A DNA stretch of 64,000 nt from an uncultured marine group I thaumarchaeote (GTDB taxonomy: Archaea > Thermoproteota > Nitrososphaeria > Nitrososphaerales > Nitrosopumilaceae). Positions 41,562 through 50,786 of this stretch are shown here, piece by piece. A program made the position numbers and the translations under genes. Position 1 is the stretch's first letter. Each line of letters opens with the position of its first letter. Where the stretch lies: assembly GCA_902512865.1 (NCBI GenBank), contig CABXKZ010000001.1, positions 33,825 to 97,824 on the forward strand. The letters are read 5' to 3'. Under the pieces are notes generated by a model. It made no database searches, had not been told where the DNA came from, and was given only the letters and a program-made list of their open reading frames with translations.

Positions 41562-42572
41562 ATGGTTAATCTTGGAAATGATGAGATCGTAAAGTATCCG
41601 TTTCTAGCAGAAGCAGGGAAATATCTAAGTGATAAAGGATTTTCACTAGAACAATTTGGAACTGATCCCGATCTAAAAAAAATTGTTGAGAATGCCTTTG
41701 AAAGAATCATTACTGCATCAGAAGGACGAATTTTTAAATCTGATTTTTCATCTAATAACTCTGCATTACCTCTGGAGATTTTTTCATTTTTAATTGCTGT
41801 AATCTTGCTAAAACTCTCTGGCATGAACACACTGATACGAAGATTTTCTCTGGCAGAGGCTCGTCGTGCAGAAAAATTTCTAGAAAAGGATCTGATGAAT
41901 TATCAAGATGCTACAAAAACCAAATTTTCTCTACAAATACTTGAAGAATTATTTTCTATGACTGTAGAAAAAACAGACAAAGGATTTACAATTCTTGTTC
42001 GTGATTATCTCAAACATTCTATTAATTTCTATGAAAGAGAATGGAAATTAATTAACAGAAAAGTTGTAAATGGAAAAGTTTACCTTACCCCACATGAAAC
42101 TGTAAGATTGGTAAGAAAAGAACTAGACAGACATATCTATACAAAAATCAACTCTTCGTCTTCACCTGATATGATAATTGGCTTTGAGACTTATGTTGAT
42201 AAACTAAAACAACTTGCAAAAAAGTTTGAGGTGAAGACAGTAGAGTCAAAAGAATTTCCTCCTTGTATAAAACATGCAATAGAAGTTTTAGAAAAAGGAG
42301 AAAACCTGCCTCATTCTGGAAGATTTATGCTTGCTACTTTTCTATTAAACAAAGGTCAAACAGTGGAACAAATTGCACCATTATTCAAAAATGCACCTGA
42401 CTATAATCCAAAAGTTACAATTTATCAGCTAAATCAACTCTCTGGTGTATCTGGAACTACAGAATACAAATGTCCATCATGTGAAAAGGTGAAGAGTCAA
42501 AATCTTTGTTTTCCTGTTCCTGCATGTGATACAATAATCAATCCTCTTCAGTTTGGGAGAAAGAGAGTATGA
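41562..42572 (+). CDS. priL: DNA primase large subunit
   Basis: Regulatory subunit of the archaeal/eukaryotic-type primase, which works with PriS to make RNA/DNA primers. The 336 residues end in an iron-sulfur domain. Cysteines lie in PPCIKHAIEVLEKGENLPHSGRFMLATF, then YKCPSCEKVKSQNLC and VPACD. The first part is helical (YPFLAEAGKYLSDKGFSLEQF). It overlaps priS by four bases (ATGA), so the two subunits are made together. ATG at 41562. Confidence 0.95.
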   Translation: MVNLGNDEIVKYPFLAEAGKYLSDKGFSLEQFGTDPDLKKIVENAFERIITASEGRIFKSDFSSNNSALPLEIFSFLIAVILLKLSGMNTLIRRFSLAEARRAEKFLEKDLMNYQDATKTKFSLQILEELFSMTVEKTDKGFTILVRDYLKHSINFYEREWKLINRKVVNGKVYLTPHETVRLVRKELDRHIYTKINSSSSPDMIIGFETYVDKLKQLAKKFEVKTVESKEFPPCIKHAIEVLEKGENLPHSGRFMLATFLLNKGQTVEQIAPLFKNAPDYNPKVTIYQLNQLSGVSGTTEYKCPSCEKVKSQNLCFPVPACDTIINPLQFGRKRV

Positions 42573-43690
42573 ATGCAAAGGATGTAACATTTCTTGAAGA
42601 TACATTCAAAAAATTTTATTTTGAACACTTTGATCTCCTACATGTTCCTGATAACCCAAACCAACGAGAGTTTGGTTACCAGAAATTTAATGGAGGAATG
42701 AATAGACACATTTCACTCAAATCTGATAAAGATCTTCACCTACTTTTAATGCAAAACAAACCTTCTGATGTTTACTGCTCTAATGCACGATATATGTTTC
42801 CTAATCTGCCGATGGCTGAAAAAGATTGGCAAAACGCTGAGATAATCTTTGATATTGATGCTAAGGATCTAAGAAAGGAACATCCTAAAGATAATACGTT
42901 AATCAAATGCTCTGATTGTAATGAAATTTCTTCATTGAATGAATCATGCCCAAACTGCCAATCAACAAAACTTTCCTTTACGACACTTACCTGCAATGAC
43001 TGTATCAAATCAACAAAAGACGAGGTAGTCAAACTAAAACAAATTCTTACAGATGACTTGGGAATTGACCAACAAAACATTAAGATATTTTTTTCTGGAA
43101 ATGAGGGATTTCATATCTATGTCTCAAAATCTGAATATGATGATGTAGGCTCGAAGGAAAGAGCAGAGATTGCTGATTACATTATGTTTCGTGGAAGTAT
43201 ACCTGAAACATTTGGATTTAGAAAATTTAACATGAACAAATCATCTCTTCCAAAATTTGAGGATGATGGTTGGGGTGGAAGACTTGCAAAGCACTTGTAC
43301 GGAACAAAATCAAACCGTCCAAAAATTTTACAAGAAGTACTCTCTGGCGGTTATACACTATTTCAAAAAAGACTAGAAGATTTTAGAGATTCAATTGGAA
43401 TTAAGATTGATCCAAATGTAACACAAGATATTCACAGAATTTTTAGATTGCCTGGATCTATTAACAGTAAAAGTGGTCTTACGAAAATTTTCGTAGAGGA
43501 CTTGAAAAAGTTTGATCCATACGTTGATGCTTGCTTTATTGATGATGAAGAAGTTGAAGTTGTGACAAATTGTCCGATCGAGTTTTCATTAAAGAAGAAA
43601 AAATTTGGACCGTTTAACAATGAACAAGTATCTGTTCCAAAGTTTGCAGCAGTCTATATGATGTGCAAAGGTATCGCATCAAGCGTATAA
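42569..43690 (+). CDS. priS: DNA primase small (catalytic) subunit
   Basis: The 373-residue catalytic subunit of archaeal primase. The acidic catalytic motif is FDIDAKDL and the second motif is FFSGNEGFHIYVS (SGxxGxH). A zinc knuckle is formed by CSDCNEISSLNESCPNC, and more cysteines follow (CNDC). The start ATG overlaps the priL stop. These two genes give the replication primer synthesis of this archaeon. Confidence 0.96.
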   Translation: MNAKDVTFLEDTFKKFYFEHFDLLHVPDNPNQREFGYQKFNGGMNRHISLKSDKDLHLLLMQNKPSDVYCSNARYMFPNLPMAEKDWQNAEIIFDIDAKDLRKEHPKDNTLIKCSDCNEISSLNESCPNCQSTKLSFTTLTCNDCIKSTKDEVVKLKQILTDDLGIDQQNIKIFFSGNEGFHIYVSKSEYDDVGSKERAEIADYIMFRGSIPETFGFRKFNMNKSSLPKFEDDGWGGRLAKHLYGTKSNRPKILQEVLSGGYTLFQKRLEDFRDSIGIKIDPNVTQDIHRIFRLPGSINSKSGLTKIFVEDLKKFDPYVDACFIDDEEVEVVTNCPIEFSLKKKKFGPFNNEQVSVPKFAAVYMMCKGIASSV

Positions 43691-43755
43691 TCGTACATTT
43701 TTTTGCAATTCTACTAATAAGGTATTAATTAAATGAAAAAACAAGTTTTTTCATC

Positions 43756-46608
43756 TTGTATAGCGCTAAAAACGAAGGTGGTAGTCAGCAACCACCAGAT
43801 GCTGGTAAATTTATCAAACTTGGTATTATTGCAATAATTGTAGTTGTAATCTTTGCATTGGCAGGAAACCAAGCAGTAGTTTTGTCAATGAATATAACAG
43901 AATTTGCTGATGTATTTACAAAACCACTAATGTTCTCACTGATAGGTGGAGTCACTCTTGCAAGTATAGCACTACTTCGAGTCAACATAGTAAACAGATC
44001 ATCAATTTTCTGGTTTGCCATAACCAGCGCAATTAATATGATGAATCGTGGTCCACAAGATCAGGTTCAACAAACAATTCCAAATTTTTCAGAATTCAAA
44101 TTATCTGGAGGACACTTTGCACTTTGGCAAATAACAAAGATTCTACTCTTTGGTGCATTCTTTGCAAACCTCATGTTTGGATTTGGTTTATTGTATATGG
44201 TAGAAGGAAATGAACTGGGAATTGAAAACATTACAACATTATTCTCACTTCCATTTGTAACTCCACCAAATGATCCAACATTTGCAATGGACAATGTTAC
44301 TCCGATGATTCCTTCACTTCTAGTTATAATTCCTCCAATCATTGGCGCAATCGGGCTTCGTTTAATCCTCTTTGTAGGAATTCATTATGTAATCAAAGTG
44401 ATAACACTTTACTTCCATGATACAAAGGAAGGAAAACCAAGATACCTAAACTACATGGCAACAATTGAGGCAATAATTGGAATAGGAATAGTCTGGGCTG
44501 CCTTTAACATGTTTTTCACAGATACTATTGACTATAACACAAGATACGCAATTGGTGGGACCTTTGTTGTAGGATTTGCAGCAATTGCATTTTCAATTTT
44601 TGACAGAATGCGTGCACGTGTCCTAACACACATGTTCAAGCGTGATGTATACATCCGAGTTGCAGCAATAATTGCCATTGCGTTAATTGTAGGAATTGCA
44701 ATGGGTGTAAACAACAGTGTTGCAGACGCAAAAAAGATAGAATACCTTGGACCATATACAGCACAACAAATTGGTGTAAATCGTCATCTTGCAGAACTTG
44801 ATCTGATTAATGAAAATACTCATGAAGTACAAATTACATCAGTTAATCCAAATCTAATTAATTCTTACATTGATGAAAATGAAGATGTACTAAGTAAGAT
44901 TCGTGTGTGGGACTGGAATGCTGCATTTGCAAAACTAAAACCAGAGATTGGTCTTATTCCTTATGTAGACTTTGAAGATAATGATATTCTAAGATTTGAT
45001 GATAAACTTTACTGGACTGCATCAATGAAACCAATACTTCCTTCATCTGTAAGTCTTGAAAACCAATGGTACAATGAGCATCTCGTATACACGCACGTAC
45101 CTGATGGATTTCTAACCCTAGAAGCAACTGAAGGAAAAATTGTTGATAGTTCTGAATTATTCCAACAAAGAGCAATCTACTATGGTGAAGGTGGATTACT
45201 TGATGATACATGGTCTGGATATCCAGTAAATCGTGATGCAAGTGCAGAACTTAACGGCGCAAAATATGATGGAGCCGGAGGAGTTGATGTAGCACCACCA
45301 CTTTCATGGATCTTTGAGCCAAACTTTATCCTCTCATATCCTGGAGAATCACTTCACATTATGAGATACAAAGATGTCAACGAAAGAATGCAGACACTTT
45401 ATCCTTATTTCTTGTATAACATGTTTGGAAAAGAACTTGATTCCTATCCGGTAACAGATGGAAAGAACACATACTGGCTTGTTCCATTAATAGTTGGATT
45501 TGATACAAGAGACGTTCCATACTCTGCAGGAAATCCATATCTTAGATTAGCAGGATATGCGCTTGTTGATACGTACGATGGCAGTATTGATCTGATAAAA
45601 AGTGGCGATGACTTTTTCTCAAACATGATGATGTCGCAATATGAAGATCAGATAATTCCAGCACCTGCATGGCTAGAAGAACAAATTCGTTATCCAGAGG
45701 AATTATTCAACTGGAAAACAGAGATGTACAACATTTACCATGTAACTGATGTTGAGACATTCATCCAAGCAAACGAGTTTTATGAAATTCCTAGAGGACT
45801 TGATACATATTACATTCAAGCAAAACCACCTGGATTTACAGAAACTGAGTTCATCGGACTCTTATCGTTAGAACTTCGTGGTTCCCAAGGACGTAACTTG
45901 GCAGGATACATGATTGTAGAAAATGATATGGATAAACTTGGTAAGATGACATTCTATGAAGTTCCATTAGACTCTGAAACAAAACTTTTGGGACCAACAT
46001 CTGTTAGAGAAGCACTTGATCGTGATCCTGACTTTGCACAACTCAAAACACTGTTAAGAAATCCTAGAATTGGTGATAACATTTTGTACCGTGTAGGAGA
46101 TCAAGATACTTACTTTATTCCAGTATATACTGCAGGAGCTGGTGGTTCGGTAGCACAATTGGGTACAATTGCTGCAGTTGGTGCAGGATTTACAGGAGAA
46201 TATTATGTTGGTCTAGGTGAAACACAAGAAGAAGCATTTGAAGCATATTTGCAAAAGCTATCTGGTGTTGTTTCTACAAGTAAAACTGGTGAAACTATAA
46301 TACAATTAGACAAAGATGAAAGATTTGAAAAAATTATGGAAATGATAAGCACTAGTGGTTTGACAATTACAAAACCAACTGCAATTCAAATTCCACTATC
46401 ATTTGAAGAAGGTGAAATCGTATTCTTTAATGAATCTGATAAAGATGCAACTGAGGAAATGATTAATGAGTTCATTGGCAAGTATGCTATAGGAACATCT
46501 AGAGTATTGATGTGGGAAGAAGATACATCTCTCTACTTTGGAGTAATTAATACTGTAGATGGAATTGCTGAAATTCACTACATCAAAATTCAGATTGGAA
46601 AAGACTAA
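43756..46608 (+). CDS. UPF0182 family large membrane protein
   Basis: A 950-residue protein similar to the UPF0182 (COG1615) family. The first third contains about seven transmembrane helices (from IKLGIIAIIVVVIFALAG to VAAIIAIALIVGIAMGV). The rest is a large extracytoplasmic domain with family-like segments: YTHVPDGFLTLEA, PPLSWIFEPNFILSYPGESLHIMRYKDV, YPYFLYNMF, and PYLRLAGYALVDTYDGSI. Role unknown. The TTG at 43756 gives the only start that keeps the leader short; an ATG a few codons upstream is in another frame. It is followed three bases later by the glutamine amidotransferase gene. Confidence 0.85.
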   Translation: MYSAKNEGGSQQPPDAGKFIKLGIIAIIVVVIFALAGNQAVVLSMNITEFADVFTKPLMFSLIGGVTLASIALLRVNIVNRSSIFWFAITSAINMMNRGPQDQVQQTIPNFSEFKLSGGHFALWQITKILLFGAFFANLMFGFGLLYMVEGNELGIENITTLFSLPFVTPPNDPTFAMDNVTPMIPSLLVIIPPIIGAIGLRLILFVGIHYVIKVITLYFHDTKEGKPRYLNYMATIEAIIGIGIVWAAFNMFFTDTIDYNTRYAIGGTFVVGFAAIAFSIFDRMRARVLTHMFKRDVYIRVAAIIAIALIVGIAMGVNNSVADAKKIEYLGPYTAQQIGVNRHLAELDLINENTHEVQITSVNPNLINSYIDENEDVLSKIRVWDWNAAFAKLKPEIGLIPYVDFEDNDILRFDDKLYWTASMKPILPSSVSLENQWYNEHLVYTHVPDGFLTLEATEGKIVDSSELFQQRAIYYGEGGLLDDTWSGYPVNRDASAELNGAKYDGAGGVDVAPPLSWIFEPNFILSYPGESLHIMRYKDVNERMQTLYPYFLYNMFGKELDSYPVTDGKNTYWLVPLIVGFDTRDVPYSAGNPYLRLAGYALVDTYDGSIDLIKSGDDFFSNMMMSQYEDQIIPAPAWLEEQIRYPEELFNWKTEMYNIYHVTDVETFIQANEFYEIPRGLDTYYIQAKPPGFTETEFIGLLSLELRGSQGRNLAGYMIVENDMDKLGKMTFYEVPLDSETKLLGPTSVREALDRDPDFAQLKTLLRNPRIGDNILYRVGDQDTYFIPVYTAGAGGSVAQLGTIAAVGAGFTGEYYVGLGETQEEAFEAYLQKLSGVVSTSKTGETIIQLDKDERFEKIMEMISTSGLTITKPTAIQIPLSFEEGEIVFFNESDKDATEEMINEFIGKYAIGTSRVLMWEEDTSLYFGVINTVDGIAEIHYIKIQIGKD

Positions 46609-46610
46609 TC

Positions 46611-47147
46611 GTGCTACTCTTAGTAGATAATGGTTCTGTCTTTACAAAAGATATAGCTAACACACTTTCTGAATCTGATGTAATCTTTGAAAAAAAATCA
46701 TTCGATGAGATTAACCCAGACGAAATTGCAAAATTTGACTCATACATTTTGTCTGGTCGACGTCACAATGACTCTAAAATGAATGCAAAAAACTCGAAGA
46801 TTGTTTTACATGCAGTAAATGAGAAAAAGAAACTTCTAGGAATCTGTTATGGTGCAGAAATCTTAGCTCTTGCACTAGGAGGAACAATTCGGAAATCTTC
46901 TACGATAAGAGGCGAACAAGAGATTACTTGTAATGAAAATTCACTTTGCATAGGAAATGATATTGTCTTTGAGAGTCATTCATATGAAATCTCAAAACTT
47001 GGCAACTCATTGAACTGCATAGCAGAGTCTGGAAACTGTAAAAATGAGATTATTAAACACAAAGAACTGTCAATTTATGGCACGCAATTCCATCCAGAGA
47101 TGACCAAAGATGGTCAAGTAATGATCAAGAAATTTACAAAACTTTGA
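46611..47147 (+). CDS. Class I glutamine amidotransferase
   Basis: A 178-residue GATase1 domain that would release ammonia from glutamine for a partner synthetase. The nucleophile elbow is GICYGAEILALALGG (Cys about residue 79), and the His-x-Glu end of the triad is in QFHPEM (about residue 163). It is smaller than, but similar to, the amidotransferase subunit of GMP synthase. The GTG at 46611 comes two bases after the UPF0182 stop, suggesting cotranscription. The partner enzyme is not in the neighbourhood. Confidence 0.82.
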   Translation: MLLLVDNGSVFTKDIANTLSESDVIFEKKSFDEINPDEIAKFDSYILSGRRHNDSKMNAKNSKIVLHAVNEKKKLLGICYGAEILALALGGTIRKSSTIRGEQEITCNENSLCIGNDIVFESHSYEISKLGNSLNCIAESGNCKNEIIKHKELSIYGTQFHPEMTKDGQVMIKKFTKL

Positions 47148-47180
47148 TGATATTAATAATGATTAATTGAGTGATTTTGT

Positions 47181-48149
47181 ATGGAAGACGACTCTGAACA
47201 TGAACTAATCTTACCTCCGATTTCAGACAGTGACAACATTTGTCTGCCACTCTCAGTAAATGCGGTAGCAAAATACTGGAACATTGATCTTCCAATGACT
47301 GAAGCAAACAAGATTGCATCAAAATATGCTGGAATGAATGGAAGCATATTGATTGAGGGAATTAATCTTGCAGAACGACACGGACTTTCCAGTTTAATCT
47401 TACACTCAAGCATTACAGAATTAAAACAAGTAATTGACATGGGGATTCCTCCAATTGTCATCTTGCCTGGATTACATGATGTTGTTCAGCACGCATCAAT
47501 CATTTCTGGTTATGACGACAAAGAAAAGACAATATTTCATTATGTTCCCGAACAAAAGCCATCTGATGAAGGCATTCAGGTTGGCGTAATTCCAGAAAAA
47601 AGATTTGAAAAACTCTGGTCTGAAGATGGTTACTTGATGGTTTTGTTAGGCCCCACTGACATCATTTCTACACTCAAATCTGATGAGAATAAGACAAAAT
47701 CAAATAGGCTTTGTTTTGAATCTGAAAGACTAGCTATACAAAAACAAACACAAGAGACTATTAATTCTCTAGAAAAAGCCATACAACTCAATCCAGACAA
47801 TTCAACTGCATTGTGTCTATTAGGAGGCGTACTAAACGAGCAAAACAATTCTGAATGTGTCTCATTCTATGAAAAAAGTCTAGAGAAAAATGCAAACTGT
47901 TATCTGGCTTTTCGTGGTCTTGGAAATTTTTACCTAAAGAATCAGCAGTTTGATAAATCTGAGAAAAACTATACTTATGCAATTGAAATTAACGAAAATA
48001 GATTTGGCCCTATCTACAAAAATCGTGGATATGTAAGACAACAGCAAAACAAGATGGATGAAGCAAAACAGGACTATGAAAATTACATCAAATTTACCCC
48101 CAAGGCAAAAGACCGTGGAATGATTGAACGTGCATTAAATGAAATGTAA
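47181..48149 (+). CDS. C39-like peptidase domain fused to TPR repeats
   Basis: A 322-residue soluble protein. The N-terminal half resembles papain-like C39 peptidases: the nucleophile cysteine in DNICLPLSVNAVAKYWNI (about residue 20) and a histidine in VVQHASIISGYDDKEKTIFHY (about residue 105). A charged linker leads to about three TPR-like repeats from residue 195 (ETINSLEKAIQLNPDNSTALCLLGG, then FRGLGNFYLKNQQFDKSEKNYTYAIEIN). There is no signal peptide. Either an intracellular protease scaffold or an inactive C39-like domain. Its stop lies two bases from the convergent tRNA-Gly. Confidence 0.75.
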   Translation: MEDDSEHELILPPISDSDNICLPLSVNAVAKYWNIDLPMTEANKIASKYAGMNGSILIEGINLAERHGLSSLILHSSITELKQVIDMGIPPIVILPGLHDVVQHASIISGYDDKEKTIFHYVPEQKPSDEGIQVGVIPEKRFEKLWSEDGYLMVLLGPTDIISTLKSDENKTKSNRLCFESERLAIQKQTQETINSLEKAIQLNPDNSTALCLLGGVLNEQNNSECVSFYEKSLEKNANCYLAFRGLGNFYLKNQQFDKSEKNYTYAIEINENRFGPIYKNRGYVRQQQNKMDEAKQDYENYIKFTPKAKDRGMIERALNEM

Positions 48150-48150
48150 T

Positions 48151-48224
48151 GCGGAGTGCGGGATTCGAACACGCGACCTTCAGCTTGGGAAGATGACGTC
48201 ATAACCAGACTAAACTAACTCCGC
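48151..48224 (-). tRNA. tRNA-Gly (CCC), with two unpaired stem positions
   Basis: Read on the minus strand: acceptor GCGGAGT/ACTCCGC, D-arm GTTTAGTCTGGTTATGAC, anticodon loop TTCCCAA (anticodon CCC), T-loop TTCGAAT, discriminator A. No 3' CCA is encoded, in keeping with the cca gene in this window. Two helix positions do not pair: U30 opposite C40 in the anticodon stem and U52 opposite C62 in the T stem. A G at either place would restore a G-C pair, so two G-to-T changes are the simplest reading. No intron is visible. It may be functional, decaying, or affected by sequence error. Confidence 0.88.
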
Positions 48225-48339
48225 ATAAGGAGAATTAGGCAAAACCTAGTAAAAATCCTCATCTAAAATAGTCATGTTGTATGATTAAATCATGCAGTGC
48301 ATACCTACTCGATAAATGGCATTCTGTTGAAATATCTAC

Positions 48340-48474
48340 ATGTCACTACATAATGCACGAGGAAAACTTTTGATCTGTTTTGAATGTGGAGAGATAACAC
48401 AAGGATGTGTATGTAATGATTACATGTTAGCAAAAAAACACTTCAAGTATTTTGGCAAGTGTCCCGAAGAATAA
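48340..48474 (+). CDS. 44-residue Cys-rich protein
   Basis: An ATG-started frame encoding a 44-residue protein with four cysteines that could bind one zinc: LICFECGEITQGCVCNDY. A fifth cysteine is near the end (GKCPEE). The start lies about 115 bases from the tRNA. Gene order and codon use are like those of other small zinc proteins around it. No known family. Confidence 0.55.
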   Translation: MSLHNARGKLLICFECGEITQGCVCNDYMLAKKHFKYFGKCPEE

Positions 48475-48517
48475 TCACCTAGATCAGAATTATATACTGT
48501 AATTAGCTACTTAGTTT

Positions 48518-48694
48518 ATGCTTGATGCGAGATGTCCTGAATGTGAAAATGTAGCTAAAGTCAACGACGACGTTACCAAAGTTACATGTCCTCATTGTAA
48601 ATTTGAAGTATCATATGAAAAATATCTGGAAATTATGAAAGACCAGGCACTTAACATGGCAGCAGATTATATTCCTGACAGACCTGGTTTTTGA
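48518..48694 (+). CDS. 58-residue zinc-ribbon protein
   Basis: A short frame with two C-x2-C pairs: RCPECENVAKVNDDVTKVTCPHCKFEV-like spacing (Cys6, Cys9, Cys24, Cys27). This is a classical zinc ribbon, followed by an acidic helix. It starts at the ATG at 48518, about 20 bases after an AT-rich box, and its stop touches the convergent 40-residue gene. Function unknown. Confidence 0.65.
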   Translation: MLDARCPECENVAKVNDDVTKVTCPHCKFEVSYEKYLEIMKDQALNMAADYIPDRPGF

Positions 48695-48817
48695 TTACCA
48701 AACTGATCCCTTATCTGAACAATCCATGTGCGATCCACATCTAGGACATATGAGATGACAGGCCTGTACGTCGAGCATCTTTTCATTACATTTGGGACAC
48801 TCGACTTTTTCTTTCAT
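48695..48817 (-). CDS. 40-residue two-zinc-knuckle protein
   Basis: A minus-strand 40-residue protein with cysteines in ECPKCNEKM, CHLICPRCGSHMDC: two C-x2-C pairs and two more ligands. A longer frame in the same phase runs through the ribosomal gene on the other strand, but the part upstream of the ATG at 48817 is a reading-frame shadow of that gene. It is convergent with the 58-residue protein and divergent from eS6. Confidence 0.6.
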   Translation of the reverse strand: MKEKVECPKCNEKMLDVQACHLICPRCGSHMDCSDKGSVW

Positions 48818-48908
48818 GTATAATTTAAGATAAAATTGAATTAAAGATTTTTTACAAACTAAAATTGTCCAAACGTTAATTAGTAGTTCACAAATTTTTG
48901 AGATCGCA

Positions 48909-49325
48909 ATGGCTAATTTCAAACTAACCGTTTCAGATATCAAAGGCAAATCTATCACCAAAGAACTCAAAGAAGGTGATGCAAATCCACTCATGGGTCT
49001 TGTAATTGGTGCTGAAACTGATGCAGCAATTGTGGGATTAGCAGGTAAATTGAAAATTACTGGCGGAAGCGACAAATCTGGCGTTCCAATGAGAGGAGAC
49101 CTACATGGAATGGCAAGAAAACGTGTCTTACTATCAAAAGGAATTGGACTACAAGATACTGAACGTGGATTGAGAAAAAGAAAACTTATCCGAGGCAATA
49201 CTGTTTCTGATGAAATCTTCCAAGTAAATTGCAAATATGATGGAGAAATTAAAGATGAGGCACCTCCAGCAGAGACAGAAGCTGCAGCAGAAGATGTGCC
49301 TAAAAAAGAAGCTAAGAAAGAATAA
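48909..49325 (+). CDS. rps6e: Ribosomal protein eS6
   Basis: A 138-residue small-subunit ribosomal protein, archaeal form without the long eukaryotic tail. Typical stretches are FKLTVSDIKGKSITKEL, LMGLVIGAETDAAIVGL, GGSDKSGVPMRGDLHG and KRVLLSKGIGL. The C-terminus is an acidic and Ala-rich extension (APPAETEAAAEDVPKKEAKKE). It is usually near translation genes, but here it sits in a block of small zinc proteins. Confidence 0.96.
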   Translation: MANFKLTVSDIKGKSITKELKEGDANPLMGLVIGAETDAAIVGLAGKLKITGGSDKSGVPMRGDLHGMARKRVLLSKGIGLQDTERGLRKRKLIRGNTVSDEIFQVNCKYDGEIKDEAPPAETEAAAEDVPKKEAKKE

Positions 49326-49355
49326 TAATTATTTTACTTTGAATTAATAATAAAA

Positions 49356-49505
49356 TCAGTCATGCATTGACTGTCGTAGGCGATGTTGACCCATTCCAAT
49401 TTTCTTGTGTCCTTGTTTGATTAATTCCATAGCACATTTTATTGATTCTTCGTATGTATGCTCTGAAAGTTTTTTTTCGCACAAATTACAAATAGGGTCT
49501 GTCAT
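49356..49505 (-). CDS. 49-residue small hypothetical protein
   Basis: A short minus-strand frame starting with ATG at 49505: CNLCEKKLSEHTYEESIKCAMEL gives a C-x2-C pair, a histidine and a further cysteine that could bind zinc. A basic end follows (HRLRQSMHD). It is convergent with eS6 and divergent from a secreted protein gene. No family known. Confidence 0.55.
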   Translation of the reverse strand: MTDPICNLCEKKLSEHTYEESIKCAMELIKQGHKKIGMGQHRLRQSMHD

Positions 49506-49637
49506 ATTTTGTTACAAACATTATAAGAAAAAAGGGTTACTAATCCCCCAATTATCATTGTAAAATGTCCAATATGCAAATTATACTATGAATAAATTAC
49601 AGGATCCTTTTTTATAGTAATTATCAAACGATTTGGT

Positions 49638-50336
49638 ATGACAAGATTTGCTGGAAAATTAGCAGCCTTAATGTTAATTGGTGTACTAGTTACATCCGTA
49701 GCAGCAACTCCAGCATTTGCTGATTGGGATAGAACAAATTATCCTGCAATACAAGGAACAATCCCTATTGCAGATGGTCAAGATTTCGCAGAGCTGAGTA
49801 ACATTTCTCTAGTTGATGCAATGTCAACAGCAGAAAATGCTGTACCTGATAGTAAAGCCATTTACGGAAAACTTTCTGTAATTAACGGTTATCTTGTGTA
49901 CAAAATTGTAATGATGGATGAGAATAGAGGTCACAACAAAGTTCTAGTTGATGCTGGAACAGGAGAACAACTCTACGTATCTGATGTTAAATCAAAGGAT
50001 TCTTACAAAAACAAACGTAATTTTGATAAAAAATATGATAAAAAATACAACAAAAAAATGAAAGATTATTTCAAAGGAATGACTCCTGAACAAGTTACCG
50101 AAAAGAAAAAACAATTCAAAGAAATGGGTGATGCTTGGAAATCTATTTCACTTCAAGACCGGGCAGCAATGATAATCCATTTCATGCAAATTAAGATGCA
50201 ATGGGATACAATGTCTGATGAACAAAAAGAGCTAAAGAAACAAGAGATGAAACAACAATGGAAAGAATTCTTACCATTATCTCCTGAAGAAAAGAAACAA
50301 AAACTTGAAGATTATGTAAAATCTTTGAAAAACTAA
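49638..50336 (+). CDS. Secreted protein with PepSY-like domain
   Basis: A 232-residue protein with a clear signal peptide (LAALMLIGVLVTSVAATPAFA, residues 8-28). A PepSY-like region follows (SLVDAMSTAENAVPDSKAIYGKLSVINGYLVYKIVMMD and VDAGTGEQL); such domains often inhibit or chaperone exported proteins. The remainder is strongly basic and helical (DKKYDKKYNKKMKDY, then KKQEMKQQWKEFL), with repeated 'D-K-K-Y' units. The stop overlaps the convergent gene by four bases. PepSY assignment is moderate. Confidence 0.72.
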   Translation: MTRFAGKLAALMLIGVLVTSVAATPAFADWDRTNYPAIQGTIPIADGQDFAELSNISLVDAMSTAENAVPDSKAIYGKLSVINGYLVYKIVMMDENRGHNKVLVDAGTGEQLYVSDVKSKDSYKNKRNFDKKYDKKYNKKMKDYFKGMTPEQVTEKKKQFKEMGDAWKSISLQDRAAMIIHFMQIKMQWDTMSDEQKELKKQEMKQQWKEFLPLSPEEKKQKLEDYVKSLKN

Positions 50337-50752
50337 TCTGAATACTGTTTTATCTTTACAAGCGCATTTTTAATTGGTTCCAAATCTCTTACAGCCTCTT
50401 GTAAATCTCCCAATAATTGCATAAAGTATTCTTTTCCTGTATCTTGTGCCTTCTCAATGTCTGCTTTTCGACACTCTAGTGCCTTTTCTAAAATATCCAA
50501 GTCCTGCTCTAACGACTGCGCAGGTAGTGAATCTTGTAACATTTGTTCAACTCTCTCCTTTGTCTCGTCAATCATTGGAATTCTTTTTTGGGCCTGTGAT
50601 TGTAAAACTGGAGCAAACATCGCAGCTGCCTCTTTTAGTTCTGGACTTGCATGTATTGTTTGTAATCGTTTTTTATAATGTACCAATGATTTCAAAACGA
50701 TCTCGTATCCACCTTCATCTTTTAGGAATATTCCTCCCATCCAAACTGACAT
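50333..50752 (-). CDS. Helical hypothetical protein
   Basis: A 139-residue protein composed of alpha helices with few aromatic residues (KRLQTIHASPELKEAAAMFAPVLQSQAQKRIPMIDETKERVEQML-like). It lies convergent with the secreted PepSY-like protein and divergent from the next small frame. No known domain and no cysteine pair. Function unknown. Confidence 0.6.
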   Translation of the reverse strand: MSVWMGGIFLKDEGGYEIVLKSLVHYKKRLQTIHASPELKEAAAMFAPVLQSQAQKRIPMIDETKERVEQMLQDSLPAQSLEQDLDILEKALECRKADIEKAQDTGKEYFMQLLGDLQEAVRDLEPIKNALVKIKQYSD

Positions 50753-50786
50753 AATTCGATCATTTTCTATATCATTAAATCTCTTT

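Noticed and set aside
48695..49234. Continuous 179-codon minus-strand frame
   Set aside because: Most of it is the antisense shadow of ribosomal protein eS6; only the last 40 codons (48695-48817) look like a real zinc protein.
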